Below, piece after piece: positions 43,481-55,411 of a stretch of 64,000 bases of DNA (position 1 is its first letter; each line of letters begins with the position of its first letter). The notes below the pieces were generated by a model, which was not told where the DNA came from, made no database searches, and saw only the letters and a list, made by a program, of their open reading frames with translations. The stretch covers positions 163,002-227,001 of the forward strand of contig PBLF01000028.1 in the NCBI GenBank assembly GCA_002722295.1, in the 5' to 3' direction. Position numbers and translations under genes: made by a program. Source of the stretch: Stappia sp. GTDB taxonomy: Bacteria > Pseudomonadota > Alphaproteobacteria > Rhizobiales > Stappiaceae.

Positions 43481-43763
43481 ACATCCGTCGCCAGGCGCCC
43501 CGGCTTGTCTTTCACGCAACCTCGCATCATGAGCGCGCGGGATTTCGGTCCGCCACAGCGGCGGTCGATCCGGGTGGCCCGTCAGGGACGTGCGTGATCA
43601 GGCGTGACGCCCATCGCAGGGACACAATCCTGCGTCAGGGTCGCGGCGTCGGGAGAATCGGGACCGGCTGCAGGGTTTGCGCATTGCGGCTCGATTGCAA
43701 ACGCCGATAGTCTTGACTTGGCGACGTCTGGAGCGGAACACGAAACGTCCGGAAAGGGCAGCG

Positions 43764-44594
43764 ATGCAGATGGCGAAGGTGCAACACCGGGCCTCCCTGG
43801 CCGCAGTGATCTCCTGCGGTCTTCTGCTTTCCGCGTGCCAGACCGCCGGAGTTTCCGGTGTTCCGATCGACCGGTCTGCCGGTTCCGCAGCCAATATCGA
43901 TTCGCTCAACGCGGTGATCGAGGCGAACCCGCGCGATGCGGCCGCCTACAACACGCGCGGCATTGCCTATGGTCAGGCGGGTCGGTTCAACAACGCGCTG
44001 GAAGACTTCAACACAGCGCTTCGGCTCGCCCCGGACTCCTTCCAGGCCTATGCCAACCGCGCGCTGGTCCATCGCCGGATGGGCAACACCCAGGCCGCCG
44101 TCTCCGACTACAGTTCCGCCTTGCGGATCAAGCCGGACTATGACGTGGCGCTGGTCGGGCGCGGCAACGCCTATCGCACCCTCGGCCGAAACGATCTGGC
44201 CCTTGCCGACTTCAATGCGGCAATCGCCATCGATTCCAGCAACGCCCGCGCCTTTCACAACCGTGGCCTGATCTTCCAGGCGCAGGGCCAGCATGCCCGC
44301 GCCGTCGAGGATTTCGCGACCGCGATCGGCCTCGATCCCAACGCCGCCGAGCCCTATATCGCTCGCGGCGTCTCCTATCTTGCGCTGAACGATCCCAAGG
44401 CTGCCTTCTCCGACCTGTCGGACGCGGTCAACCGCGACAAGCGGTCCGCGGTCGCCTGGGCGAACCGGGGCCTTGCGCTTGAGCTTCTCGGCAAGCCGAC
44501 CGATGCGCGCCGTTCGTTCAACCGCGCGCTCGGCATCGATCCGTCCAACGAAATCGCCCGCGACGGCATCGGACGCCTCGACCGGGGCGGCTGA
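43764..44594 (+). CDS. TPR-repeat lipoprotein (NlpI-like)
   Basis: 276 aa. A signal peptide with the lipobox GLLLSAC precedes about six TPR units: AAYNTRGIAYGQAGRFNNAL, QAYANRALVHRRMGNTQA, VALVGRGNAYRTLGRNDLA, RAFHNRGLIFQAQGQHARA, EPYIARGVSYLALNDPKA and VAWANRGLALELLGKPTDA. It is probably an envelope-anchored scaffold. The start follows GGAAAGGGCAGCG. Confidence 0.85.
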   Translation: MQMAKVQHRASLAAVISCGLLLSACQTAGVSGVPIDRSAGSAANIDSLNAVIEANPRDAAAYNTRGIAYGQAGRFNNALEDFNTALRLAPDSFQAYANRALVHRRMGNTQAAVSDYSSALRIKPDYDVALVGRGNAYRTLGRNDLALADFNAAIAIDSSNARAFHNRGLIFQAQGQHARAVEDFATAIGLDPNAAEPYIARGVSYLALNDPKAAFSDLSDAVNRDKRSAVAWANRGLALELLGKPTDARRSFNRALGIDPSNEIARDGIGRLDRGG

Positions 44595-44967
44595 CCGGGC
44601 CGCAAAACGCGGCACGTCCTCCCCAAACGTCCCAATATCCCCACATCCTCCACAGGCTACCCACGGCCGGCCATCCCTGGCGCGCCTGCGCGCACGTCCG
44701 TGCCGGCAAGGCCATGCAAGCCTCCACATGCCCTGGCGTGACGGCCGTGCCGGCATCGTGCCGATGGCGCCTGACCGGTCACAGTGATGTGGAAGAGGGA
44801 TCCGCCCGCCAGTCCGCTCGCGTTGCCGTCGATGGGTGAGGATCGTGACACCCGCCCTGAAATCGGGCGCGACAGCTGTCAAATAAGCGACGAGAGACGC
44901 TGGTGCTAAAAGAAAAGGACCGCGCGGCCGGAGGGTCGCACGGTCCTGGATTGTGAGGCGGCTTGCG
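44595..44967. other. Intergenic region, terminator only
   Basis: 373 bp between the TPR lipoprotein and the convergent DUF882 gene. Apart from the minus-strand terminator at 44907 I see no supported gene; short open frames here have no recognisable family. Confidence 0.6.
44907..44947 (-). terminator. Terminator of the DUF882 peptidase gene
   Basis: On the minus strand GGACCGTGCGACC pairs imperfectly with GGCCGCGCGGTCC and is followed by TTTTCTTTT, 20 nt after the stop. Confidence 0.75.
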
Positions 44968-46767
44968 TCAGCGCAGCGCGACGACCGGAAGCAGAACCAC
45001 CGCCGGTCCGTCGTCGAAGCGGTCCGCGCGCGGTGCGGCACCGGCGCCAGTGTCGAACCGGTTGGCGAAGACACGCCCGCTTGGCGACAGCAGCAGCTCG
45101 AGCCGGCGCTGGTTGGGATGCGACAGCGAGGCGAAGGTGCGGGTGCGGGTGGTCGCGGCACCGGAAATCAACGCCGGCATGGAGCGGTCCGGAAGCGCGG
45201 CGAAGACCGCCAGCGGATCCTTGATCACGGGCGCGGGCAACTGGCCGGACATCGATCCGGAGGGCGCGGAGGCGGACTTTACGTCATCCGCGCTGCGCCG
45301 CCTGGGCAGGGCTACGGCTGCCGTCGTTCCACCGCCAGCCGATGCGGACACCGCCGGGGCATAGGCAAGGGTTGCGGCTGTCAGCTCCGCTTGCGGCTTG
45401 CGCGCGGGCTGGATGCCGCCGGTCGCCGCCGCGATCGCCGAAGCGCCGTCGCTCGGTGCCGGACGCGGGACGATGCCCTCTGCGGCCGGGCCCTGACGAA
45501 GCTCCGCCGTTTTCGGTCGCGGCGTGATGGCCGGAGCCGCGCTCGCCACCTGGACCGGCTGATCCACGTTTGCGGACGGGGTCTGTTCAATGGCGGGAAG
45601 GCCGCTGGCGATCCGCTGGGCCTGGGCCTCAAGCGTTCCAGGTGCAACCGAACCGGCCGTTGCCGCGGCGACGATGGCCGCGAAACCGGCCGGCTTGTCG
45701 CGCGGAACAACCTCGGCCACGACGATCGGGTCGGTCGCGCTCGGAGCCGGCTCTTCCTCGGCGTCCGGCGTGCGCACGCCGGGGGGCGCCTGCGGCGGAA
45801 CCGGCGGCGGCGTATCGGCCTGCACCAGGCGCGAGCGCAAGGGCGCCGGCGGGGTCGGAGCGGAAGCGGCGGCGGCGGTTTCCTCCGCCTCGTCGCTGGA
45901 GAAAATGCGGGCGAGCAGTCCGGGAGAACTCGACGTATCGGTCGTCGGCGGACGCGAAATCCGGCGCGTGTTTTCCGCGGAGATGTCGGAGGAATTGCGG
46001 CGCACCGGCTGCGGATCCGCGCTGGCCACCACCGTGGTGCGCGACGACCCGCCGCCGTTGCGGCGCGCCAGCGCTTCCGCGTACCGCGGCATCTTCTTGC
46101 CGTCGGTGGGAACGTGAATGGTGTCGCCGCGCGGGAAGACCTTGGCGAGCTGGCTGCGGGTCATGCGCGGCCAGTGCCGCACCGATCCCGTATCCATGTG
46201 CACGAAGGGCGTGCGCGATGTCGGATAATAGCCAACGCCGCCGACCTCCTGGCGCAGCCCGAGGGCGCGCAGTTCGGCAACATTCACGCCGGGAATGAAG
46301 AAGTCCATGGCGCGGCCGCGGGTGTGCTGGCTGGTCTTGGCGACACCGCGCGAGCGCCGGCGCAGCATGTTGTTCGTCGCCGGCGAGCGATAGCCCGAAA
46401 CCACATGGATCGGCTTGCTGGTTCCCGCCTTCTGGTAGACTTCCCAGACGAGGTCGAACAGCTTGGGGTCCATCTTGGTGATTTCATTGCGACGCCAGTC
46501 CCGCAGGAACCGGTTCAGCTCACGCAAGCCCGACGACAGATACCGCCCGTTCTTCTTGAACGTGATGGAGACCCGCTCGTGGGTATGGGTGTTGTAGAGC
46601 TTCAGCGTGCGCGTCTCTGCCGATGCCGGCGCCACCGCGAGCGTTGCCATCGACAGGCAGACCGCCAGCGTGATCGCTGCAAGCGAGCGTAAGCGGCATC
46701 GCAGCCTGGAGAACAGTGCTTCGAGCAATGTCAGTCTCGCTAGTTTGTCGGCGGGATCGCCGAACAC
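44968..46767 (-). CDS. M15/DUF882 peptidase, MepK-like, with long Pro/Ala-rich tail
   Basis: 599 aa, GTG start in the ORF used; a downstream start is possible. A signal peptide ends near AVAPASA (residue 50). The DUF882/M15A domain (about 52-205) has VSGYRSPATNN, SQHTRGRAMDFFIPG (His148, Asp155) and FVHMDTG (His190), the zinc-ligand pattern of MepK/YcbK. From residue 240 on the protein is Pro/Ala/Ser-rich and likely disordered. MepK cleaves the 3-3 (mDAP-mDAP) crosslinks made by L,D-transpeptidases, and an Ldt is the next gene upstream on the same strand. The long tail is unusual for the family. Confidence 0.83.
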   Translation of the reverse strand: MFGDPADKLARLTLLEALFSRLRCRLRSLAAITLAVCLSMATLAVAPASAETRTLKLYNTHTHERVSITFKKNGRYLSSGLRELNRFLRDWRRNEITKMDPKLFDLVWEVYQKAGTSKPIHVVSGYRSPATNNMLRRRSRGVAKTSQHTRGRAMDFFIPGVNVAELRALGLRQEVGGVGYYPTSRTPFVHMDTGSVRHWPRMTRSQLAKVFPRGDTIHVPTDGKKMPRYAEALARRNGGGSSRTTVVASADPQPVRRNSSDISAENTRRISRPPTTDTSSSPGLLARIFSSDEAEETAAAASAPTPPAPLRSRLVQADTPPPVPPQAPPGVRTPDAEEEPAPSATDPIVVAEVVPRDKPAGFAAIVAAATAGSVAPGTLEAQAQRIASGLPAIEQTPSANVDQPVQVASAAPAITPRPKTAELRQGPAAEGIVPRPAPSDGASAIAAATGGIQPARKPQAELTAATLAYAPAVSASAGGGTTAAVALPRRRSADDVKSASAPSGSMSGQLPAPVIKDPLAVFAALPDRSMPALISGAATTRTRTFASLSHPNQRRLELLLSPSGRVFANRFDTGAGAAPRADRFDDGPAVVLLPVVALR

Positions 46768-47050
46768 CCGCCCCCCGTCGGACTGGTGTAGGTGAGCGAA
46801 GTTAAGAAGCCTTTACCGTATTCAAAAATGAGCGCAAATCGTGGCAAATGCGCATCACAATCGAAAAATTTTCACGTTTTCGTTAAAACAGAGGCAAGGA
46901 GCCCGGCTTCAGAGGCGCCCACCCGCGCGGTTTACGCAGCGGATGTGCCTTTTTTGCGGCAGCTCCCGACCGGAGCTGCGATACCGCGCGTCCCCTCAGG
47001 ACGGGGGCGGCCGGCAACAGCCGGCGCTTCTGAGCGATATCGCGACCCGT

Positions 47051-49036
47051 CTAGCGATAGAGGTCGTTCGATCCGCGCTGGCGCATGCGGAAGACCTTGG
47101 CGCGCTGCTCGCGGATCGACAGCGTCTCCACGACCTTTTTCGGCGCGGCGCGACGCACGGGGGCTGCGCGTTTCACCGGGTCGGCGACCGCGAATTTCTG
47201 CCAGTCCTGCCAGCCCTCGATCTCGAGCGCCTTGGTCAGCCGCGCATTGTGCCCGTAGATGTCGGGGCGGCGCTGCAAGCGGCCGGCCTCGTCCACATGG
47301 GCAGTGAAATAGGTCAGGTGAACGGGAATGTGGCGCTTCAGGTTGACGCGCTTTTCGCTGCCGCCGACCATCTTCTTCAACGCCGCCGCATCCCACTGCG
47401 GGTCGAGCTGCAGGAGCGCATCGGCGAAATCGAACGGATCCTCGACGCGCACGCAGCCATGGGAGAACGCCCGCGCCGAGCGGTTGAACAGGCTCTTGGA
47501 CGGCGTGTCGTGCAGATAGACGGAATGCTGGTTGGGGAACATGAACTTGATCCGGCCAAGCGCATTGCCCGCGCCGGGACGCTGGCGGATGCGCACCGAG
47601 CGCAGGTTCACGCCGCTCCAGTCGATCGACGAGGGATTGACGACGCGCCCGCCGGCCAGGACCTCGTAGTTGCGCGAGCCGAGGTAGCCGGACGGATTGG
47701 CCTGGATCGACGGCAGCAGTTCCTGCGACGCGATGGAATAGGGCACGTTCCAGTAGGGATTGACGATCAGGTGGTCCATCTCGTCGGAAAACACCGGCGT
47801 CTGGTTCGCCGGCTTGCCGACGACCACGCGGGTCTCGTAGACCTCCCGACCGTCCCGCACCAGGCGCGCCTTGAATTCTGGAATATTGACGAAGACATGG
47901 AAGGCGCCGAGGTCGCGCGGCAGCCAGCGCCAGCGCTCCATGTTGGCGATGACGTCCGAAATCGCCATGCCGTCGTCGGCGGTCGCGTTCAGCGCAAGCA
48001 ACGTGCGCGGCCCGACGATGCCGTCCGCATGCAGGCCGTTTTCCTCCTGAAAGGCGAAGACGGCATCCTTCACCGCCGCGTCGAACAGCGTCGGATCGCC
48101 CGCTGTCTCGGCCTGCGCCGCAACAGGCGCATCGGTCGCGGCATCGCTCGCGCCCTGCTCCGTCGTCCCCGCGGCACCGGCTTGCGCCGTCTCCTGCGCC
48201 TCGACAGGATCCGCGGCGGCTGTCGTGCCGGCGGTTGCGTCACCCGCCTCGGCGGGCGCCAGTCCGAGCCGGGCGCGCAGGATCGCCACGCGCTCGTCCC
48301 GGACACCTTCCTTCAGCACCTTGCCGGCGGGCACCACCGGGGGGCCGCTTTCCTCGGCCGCCGCCTTGCGCAGGTCGGCAAGCGCCTTGCGCAGCGCCTG
48401 GAAGCCGGCGTGCGGCGGATTGTAGCCGTCGAGCGCGGAAACCGGATCGGCGCTTGATGCCAGGGTCTCGAGCACCAGGGCGGGCTCGGGCTTTTCCGGC
48501 GCGGCGGTGATATAGCCCGACAGGCTCGAGGGCTCGACCCGGCCGGCCTGGGCATGCTCCGCATAGGCCAGAAGCGCTGCCGACAGCGCGCGCTCGAAGC
48601 GTGCGGCATCATCGGCGTCGAGGCGACCGACCTGGGAAATAAGATCGGCGGGCAGCGCATAATCCGTCGGGGACAGCCCGTCGTCATCGGCCCGCTCCAG
48701 GCGGGCGACCAGGCGGTAGGCCGTCAGCGTCGGCGCACCATCGGCCGTCCAGAGCGGCTTGTGGTTCCGCCCGGCATAAAAGGCGGCGACCGCCTTTTTG
48801 CTGTCGGACGTGAGATAGGAGAGCTTTGCATCCGGGTCGCCCCGCGACGCTGTCTCCTCCAGAAGCAGCTGCAGCGCCGTCACCGGCTTCGGGGCCACGA
48901 CCGAGCGCGTTTCCGCCGGATCCGGCGTCGCCGTGCCGGTCGTCGCATTGGCTGCGGCCGCGGACACCGCGGCCAGGCCGAAGACCGCCCCGGCAAGCGT
49001 GGTACGCAAGAGAACGGAGCGGAGTGACGTCGGCAT
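47051..49036 (-). CDS. YcbB/LdtD-like L,D-transpeptidase
   Basis: 661 aa. A signal peptide ends near SAAAA. An N-terminal scaffold domain (about 50-230), a degenerate Ala-rich linker, a peptidoglycan-binding PG1 motif (FQEENGLHADGIVGPRTL, about 330-355) and the YkuD domain follow. The catalytic sequence is FSHGCVRVEDP with Cys near 527. It makes 3-3 crosslinks in peptidoglycan. It lies upstream of the MepK-like gene on the same strand with a 283-nt gap. Confidence 0.88.
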   Translation of the reverse strand: MPTSLRSVLLRTTLAGAVFGLAAVSAAAANATTGTATPDPAETRSVVAPKPVTALQLLLEETASRGDPDAKLSYLTSDSKKAVAAFYAGRNHKPLWTADGAPTLTAYRLVARLERADDDGLSPTDYALPADLISQVGRLDADDAARFERALSAALLAYAEHAQAGRVEPSSLSGYITAAPEKPEPALVLETLASSADPVSALDGYNPPHAGFQALRKALADLRKAAAEESGPPVVPAGKVLKEGVRDERVAILRARLGLAPAEAGDATAGTTAAADPVEAQETAQAGAAGTTEQGASDAATDAPVAAQAETAGDPTLFDAAVKDAVFAFQEENGLHADGIVGPRTLLALNATADDGMAISDVIANMERWRWLPRDLGAFHVFVNIPEFKARLVRDGREVYETRVVVGKPANQTPVFSDEMDHLIVNPYWNVPYSIASQELLPSIQANPSGYLGSRNYEVLAGGRVVNPSSIDWSGVNLRSVRIRQRPGAGNALGRIKFMFPNQHSVYLHDTPSKSLFNRSARAFSHGCVRVEDPFDFADALLQLDPQWDAAALKKMVGGSEKRVNLKRHIPVHLTYFTAHVDEAGRLQRRPDIYGHNARLTKALEIEGWQDWQKFAVADPVKRAAPVRRAAPKKVVETLSIREQRAKVFRMRQRGSNDLYR

Positions 49037-49156
49037 GGTCTGAGAATCCTGAACACAATGGGCGGACCGCGATTCGGGTCCGCGGAAGCGGATGTCGTAA
49101 GGTTAACAAGCCCGGCAAAGCTGCTTGATGCAAGTCACGCGGCCGCGAGGACGCGC

Positions 49157-50767
<1,611 letters not shown>

Positions 50768-50953
50768 GCCAGTGCCGCGCCTTTCGGATCTCGCCCTGTC
50801 TCAATTCGGGTCACCCTAGCGCTCGAGCGGTAAACAAATCGTCCATCTTTTGCGCGATGCAACGCGCCGGGGACGATTGAACATTGCCCTAAGCCCGCAA
50901 TCCACAATATCCAGAAGGACACGACAGCAATTCAGGACCCTCTCGGAGACCTC

Positions 50954-52828
50954 ATGACATTTGCGCGCCACTTTCCGCACACGCTCGCCGCACGGCCGTT
51001 CATGACAGGGCCGGCCTTCGCCTCCGCAGGCCAGGGGGCCGACAGGCAGGAAAGCCTCGGGGACCTTCCGGAGTGGAACCTTGCCGATCTCTACCCCGCC
51101 CATGACGCGCCGGAGGTTGCCGCCGACATGGCCCGCGCGGCCAAGGACGCGGCCGCCTTCGAGGCCCGCTACAAGGGCAAGCTTGAGGACATGGCAAAAC
51201 GCTCCGGCGCCGAACTGGCGGGCGCGCTGAAGGAAATGGAGGCGCTGGAGGACCTGATGGGCCGCATCGCCTCATATGCGGGGCTCTTCTATGCCGGCGA
51301 CACCACCGACCCCGTTCGTCAGAAGTTCTACGGCGACGCACAGGACAAGCTGACCGCCGCCAGCACGCATCTGATCTTCTTCACGCTGGAGCTGAACCGT
51401 ATCCCCGACGCGGTCATCGATGCAGCAGCGGCGGATCCGGGACTGGCGCATTACCGCCCCTGGCTCGACGACATCCGCAAGGCGCGCCCCTATCAGCTCG
51501 AGGACCGCATCGAGCAGCTCTTCCACGAGAAGTCGGTGACCGGCGCCTCCGCCTGGAACCGCCTGTTCGACGAGACCATGGCCGGCCTGCGCTTCGAGGT
51601 CGACGGCGAGGAACAGGCGCTCGAACCCACCCTCACGCTGCTGCAGGATCCCGACGGCGCCACCCGCAAGACCGCCGCCGAGGCGCTCGGCAAGACCTTC
51701 AAGGAAAACCTGTCCACCTTCACGCTGATCACCAACACGCTCGCCAAGGACAAGGAGATCTCCGACCGCTGGCGCGGCTTTGAGGACATCGCCGACAGCC
51801 GCCACCTCTCCAACCGGGTCGAGCGCGAGGTGGTCGATGCGCTGGTGGAGGCCGTGCGCGCCGCCTATCCGGACCTGTCGCACCGCTATTACGCGATGAA
51901 GGCGAAGTGGTTCGGCAAGGACGTGATCGACTACTGGGACCGCAACGCGCCGCTTCCCTCCGCCGACAGCCGCAAGATCCCCTGGGACGAGGCCCGGTCG
52001 CTGGTGCTGGAGGCCTATGGCCGTTTCTCGCCGAAGATGGCCGGGATCGCCGACGACTTCTTCACCAAGGGCTGGATCGACGCGCCCGCCCGCCCCGGCA
52101 AGGCGCCCGGCGCCTTCGCCCATCCGACCGTGCCCAGCGCTCACCCTTACGTTCTGCTCAACTACCAGGGCCGCACGCGCGACGTGATGACGCTCGCCCA
52201 TGAACTCGGCCACGGCGTGCATCAGGTGCTCGCCGCGCCCAATGGCGCGCTGATGGCCCCGACCCCGCTGACGCTTGCCGAAACCGCCAGCGTCTTCGGC
52301 GAGATGCTGACCTTCAAGGAGCTTCTGGCGACCGCGGAAACGCCGGAGCGCCGCAAGATCCTGCTCGCCGGCAAGGTGGAGGACATGCTCAACACCGTGG
52401 TGCGCCAGATCGCCTTCTACAGTTTCGAGCGCAAGGTCCACGCCGCGCGTCGCGAGGGCGAGCTTACCTCCAAGGCGATCTGCGATCTGTGGATGTCGGT
52501 ACAGAGCGAGAGCCTCGGCCCGGCGATCCGCTTCGGCGACGGCTACGAAACCTTCTGGACCTACATCCCGCACTTCATCCATTCGCCCTTCTATGTCTAT
52601 GCCTATGCCTTCGGCGATTGCCTGGTGAACTCGCTCTACGCGGTCTACGAGGGCGCCGCGGACGGTTTCCAGGACAAGTATTTCGCCATGCTGTCGGCCG
52701 GCGGCACCAAGCACCATTCCGAGCTGCTGGCGCCCTTCGGGCTCGATGCCAGCGATCCCGCCTTCTGGTCGAAGGGCCTGTCGGTGATCTCCGGCTTCAT
52801 CGACGAACTGGAACGGCTGGAAGACTGA
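50954..52828 (+). CDS. pepF: M3 family oligoendopeptidase (PepF type)
   Basis: 624 aa. The zinc motif is TLAHELGHGVHQVL (HExxH, about residue 415), with upstream VLLNYQGRTRDVM and downstream TPLTLAETASVFGEM carrying the third ligand Glu. It cleaves oligopeptides in the cytoplasm. Start MTFARHF follows GGAGACC; Met17 is an alternative. The stop overlaps the next start (TGATG). Confidence 0.92.
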   Translation: MTFARHFPHTLAARPFMTGPAFASAGQGADRQESLGDLPEWNLADLYPAHDAPEVAADMARAAKDAAAFEARYKGKLEDMAKRSGAELAGALKEMEALEDLMGRIASYAGLFYAGDTTDPVRQKFYGDAQDKLTAASTHLIFFTLELNRIPDAVIDAAAADPGLAHYRPWLDDIRKARPYQLEDRIEQLFHEKSVTGASAWNRLFDETMAGLRFEVDGEEQALEPTLTLLQDPDGATRKTAAEALGKTFKENLSTFTLITNTLAKDKEISDRWRGFEDIADSRHLSNRVEREVVDALVEAVRAAYPDLSHRYYAMKAKWFGKDVIDYWDRNAPLPSADSRKIPWDEARSLVLEAYGRFSPKMAGIADDFFTKGWIDAPARPGKAPGAFAHPTVPSAHPYVLLNYQGRTRDVMTLAHELGHGVHQVLAAPNGALMAPTPLTLAETASVFGEMLTFKELLATAETPERRKILLAGKVEDMLNTVVRQIAFYSFERKVHAARREGELTSKAICDLWMSVQSESLGPAIRFGDGYETFWTYIPHFIHSPFYVYAYAFGDCLVNSLYAVYEGAADGFQDKYFAMLSAGGTKHHSELLAPFGLDASDPAFWSKGLSVISGFIDELERLED

Positions 52829-53808
52829 TGCCCGGGGGAACGGCCCGCTTCGACGACCCTCGGCGCGCGCCCTTCGCGCACACGCCCTATGACGGATCGT
52901 CGAAGCCTTTCACCGTCGGGCTGATGCCGCTCGATCCGAACGACTGGATCGAGCCGGACGACCGCTTCGCCGAGCAGATGGCGGAAAAGGACCGGCTCTT
53001 CGCCGGAGCCGCCAGGGCGCCGGTGTTTCTCGCGGAAGCGGACACGCACGCGGCGCAGGCGGAGGTGCTGGAGATGCTGCGGAGCTACCTGCCGCAGCGC
53101 TTCCCCGATCTCTACGAACGAACGGCGAGCGGCCTTCGCCTGACTGATACCGGGCGCGAGATCGATCTGGACGCGACGAACGACCCGCCGCTCAAGACGG
53201 CGGCGCGCCTTGTTCAGGAGGACCTCGTTCTGATGCGCAAGGGCGAGGACGGCTACCGGCTTGCGGCAGCCGCGCTGTGCTTTCCCTCGTCCTGGTCGCT
53301 GGCGGAGAAATTCGGCCAGTCGATGACCGGGATCCACGAGGCCGTGCCCGGCTTCAACGGCGCCCGCATGGGCCAAATGGTCGCCCGCATCTTCGACAAT
53401 CTGCCGGTCGAGCGCCCGTCCTGGCGGCTCAACTGGTCGCTCTACTCCAGCCCCGAGCTGCACCAGCCCCACGCCAAGCGCATCGACCCGCAGGCGAGCG
53501 ACCCGAACCGCGTAGATCGCGGCGCGCTGGCCGGCGGCGCGGCGGAGATCCCGCTCTTCGTGCGCGTGGAACGCCAGACCCTGCGCCGCCTGCCGACAAG
53601 CGGCGACATCCTCTTCACCATCAAGGTGCACCACGACCCGGTTGCCGCATTCGCCCGCCATCCGCAAGGCGCCGAACTTGCCGAGGGTCTGCGTACTCAA
53701 CTGGAAGCGCTTGATGCCGACCAGCTTGCCTACAAGGGGCTGACCGGCGCGCGCGAGGCCATCGCCGCCCTGCTCCGCGAGCTTGCGGAGATCGCCGCAA
53801 GGGGCTGA
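52828..53808 (+). CDS. DUF3445 heme-dependent oxidative N-demethylase-like protein
   Basis: 326 aa, beginning MPGGTARFDDPRRAPFAHTP. It includes DPNDWIEPDDRFAEQM, LQRFPDLYER-type region (LPQRFPDLYERT), LCFPSSWSLAEKFG and a HHDPV segment near the C-terminus. DUF3445 proteins include the heme-dependent N-demethylase subunits that act on methylated amines; no partner subunits are seen here. Start chosen because ATG overlaps the pepF stop, implying coupling. Confidence 0.8.
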   Translation: MPGGTARFDDPRRAPFAHTPYDGSSKPFTVGLMPLDPNDWIEPDDRFAEQMAEKDRLFAGAARAPVFLAEADTHAAQAEVLEMLRSYLPQRFPDLYERTASGLRLTDTGREIDLDATNDPPLKTAARLVQEDLVLMRKGEDGYRLAAAALCFPSSWSLAEKFGQSMTGIHEAVPGFNGARMGQMVARIFDNLPVERPSWRLNWSLYSSPELHQPHAKRIDPQASDPNRVDRGALAGGAAEIPLFVRVERQTLRRLPTSGDILFTIKVHHDPVAAFARHPQGAELAEGLRTQLEALDADQLAYKGLTGAREAIAALLRELAEIAARG

Positions 53809-53917
53809 CCCGATCCCGCAATGCGGCAATCCGCTCTATGACCAAGCACGTAGATCCGGGTAACGTCGATCCGGCCGAACCGGCCGCCGCCTTTTCCTCA
53901 ACGGAGACATCCGATCC

Positions 53918-55285
53918 ATGCCGACACCGCCACGCGACCGGGAACAGAACCGCATGAGCGCGAGGGTCGGACGCTACGCGCGGGTCGGCGCCAATGTCGG
54001 CGGTCTGGCGGCGAAACTCGCCGGCGCGCGGGTGTTCGGCTATCAGATCGACAACGAGAAGCAGGCGGCGGAACTGGCGGCCGCGCTCGGCGGCCTCAAG
54101 GGGCCGCTGATGAAGGTGGCGCAGCTTCTTTCCACCATTCCCGACGCGATCCCGCCGGAATATGCCACCGAGCTGGCGCAGCTGCAGGCCGATGCGCCGC
54201 CGATGGGCTGGCCCTTCGTCAAGCGGCGCATGTCGGCGGAACTCGGGCGCGACTGGCAATCGCGCTTTGCCGAATTCGACCGCGCGCCGGCCGCCGCCGC
54301 CTCGCTCGGCCAGGTCCATCGCGCCGTCTCCAAGGATGGCGCGCCGCTGGCCTGCAAGCTTCAGTATCCCGACATGGCCTCGGCGGTGGAAGCCGACCTG
54401 AAGCAGCTCGGCCTGCTGTTTTCGGTCCACCGGCGCATGCAGCCGGCAATCGACACCCGCGAGATCGCCCAGGAAATCGGCGAAAGGGTGCGCGAGGAGC
54501 TCGACTACAAGCGCGAGGCGAAGCAGATCGCCGCCTACAGCGAGATCTTCAAGGACGAGCCGCGCATCCGCGTGCCGGAGGTGCATGAGGACCTCTCCAC
54601 CGGGCGCCTCCTGACCATGGGCTGGCTGGAGGGCGCGCCGCTGCTGTCGTTCAAGGACAGCCCGCTGGAGGACCGCAACCTGCTGGCGGAGACGATGTTC
54701 AAGGCCTGGTGGCATCCCTTCAGCCACTTCGGCATGATCCACGGCGATCCGCATCTGGGCAATTACACGGTGTTTTCGCAAAGCGGCCGACCCGCGGGCA
54801 TCAACCTGCTCGACTACGGCTGCATCCGCATCTTCCCGCCAGGCTTCGTCGCCGGCGTCGTCGATCTCTACCGCGGCCTGCTGGAGGAAGACGACGCGCT
54901 GGTGGTCTCCGCCTACGAGCGCTGGGGCTTCAAGGGTCTCACCCGCGAGTTGATCGAGATCCTCAACATCTGGGCGCGCTTCATCTACGGACCCTTGCTC
55001 ACCGACCGGGTGCGCTCCATCGCCGACGGGGTCAAGCCGGCGGAATACGGCCGGCGCGAGGCGTTTCGCGTGCATCAGGCGCTAAAGGAAAAGGGGCCGG
55101 TCACCGTGCCGCGCGAGTTCGTCTTCATGGACCGCGCCGCCATCGGTCTCGGCGGGGTGTTCCTGCACCTGCGCGCCGAGCTCAACTTCTTCCGCCTGTT
55201 CAACGAGCAGATCGAGAACTTCGAAACCGCCACGGTGCAAAAGCGCCAGTCCGACCTTCTAGGCGGGGTCGGGTTGCAGGCCTGA
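53918..55285 (+). CDS. ABC1/UbiB-family protein kinase-like
   Basis: 455 aa. N-terminal region GGLKGPLMKVAQLLSTIPDA is the KxGQ-like motif; then FDRAPAAAASLGQVHRA (Ala-rich loop), ACKLQYPD (Lys), REELDYKREA and the catalytic HGDPHLGNY and LLDYGCIR. The family includes UbiB and Coq8/ADCK, linked to ubiquinone synthesis. Length and motifs are complete. Start is MPTPPRDREQ; an internal Met13 is possible. Confidence 0.85.
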   Translation: MPTPPRDREQNRMSARVGRYARVGANVGGLAAKLAGARVFGYQIDNEKQAAELAAALGGLKGPLMKVAQLLSTIPDAIPPEYATELAQLQADAPPMGWPFVKRRMSAELGRDWQSRFAEFDRAPAAAASLGQVHRAVSKDGAPLACKLQYPDMASAVEADLKQLGLLFSVHRRMQPAIDTREIAQEIGERVREELDYKREAKQIAAYSEIFKDEPRIRVPEVHEDLSTGRLLTMGWLEGAPLLSFKDSPLEDRNLLAETMFKAWWHPFSHFGMIHGDPHLGNYTVFSQSGRPAGINLLDYGCIRIFPPGFVAGVVDLYRGLLEEDDALVVSAYERWGFKGLTRELIEILNIWARFIYGPLLTDRVRSIADGVKPAEYGRREAFRVHQALKEKGPVTVPREFVFMDRAAIGLGGVFLHLRAELNFFRLFNEQIENFETATVQKRQSDLLGGVGLQA

Positions 55286-55411
55286 GCGGACCCGCGCCGG
55301 CTCTGTTTCGGCGCGACCGTCCGCGTGCACCGCAAAACAGCGCGTTGCCGTTGCATCCTTAGCTGTTATAAGTAGCCGCAACTTCTTGAACGACACAATT
55401 ACGAGGAAACC

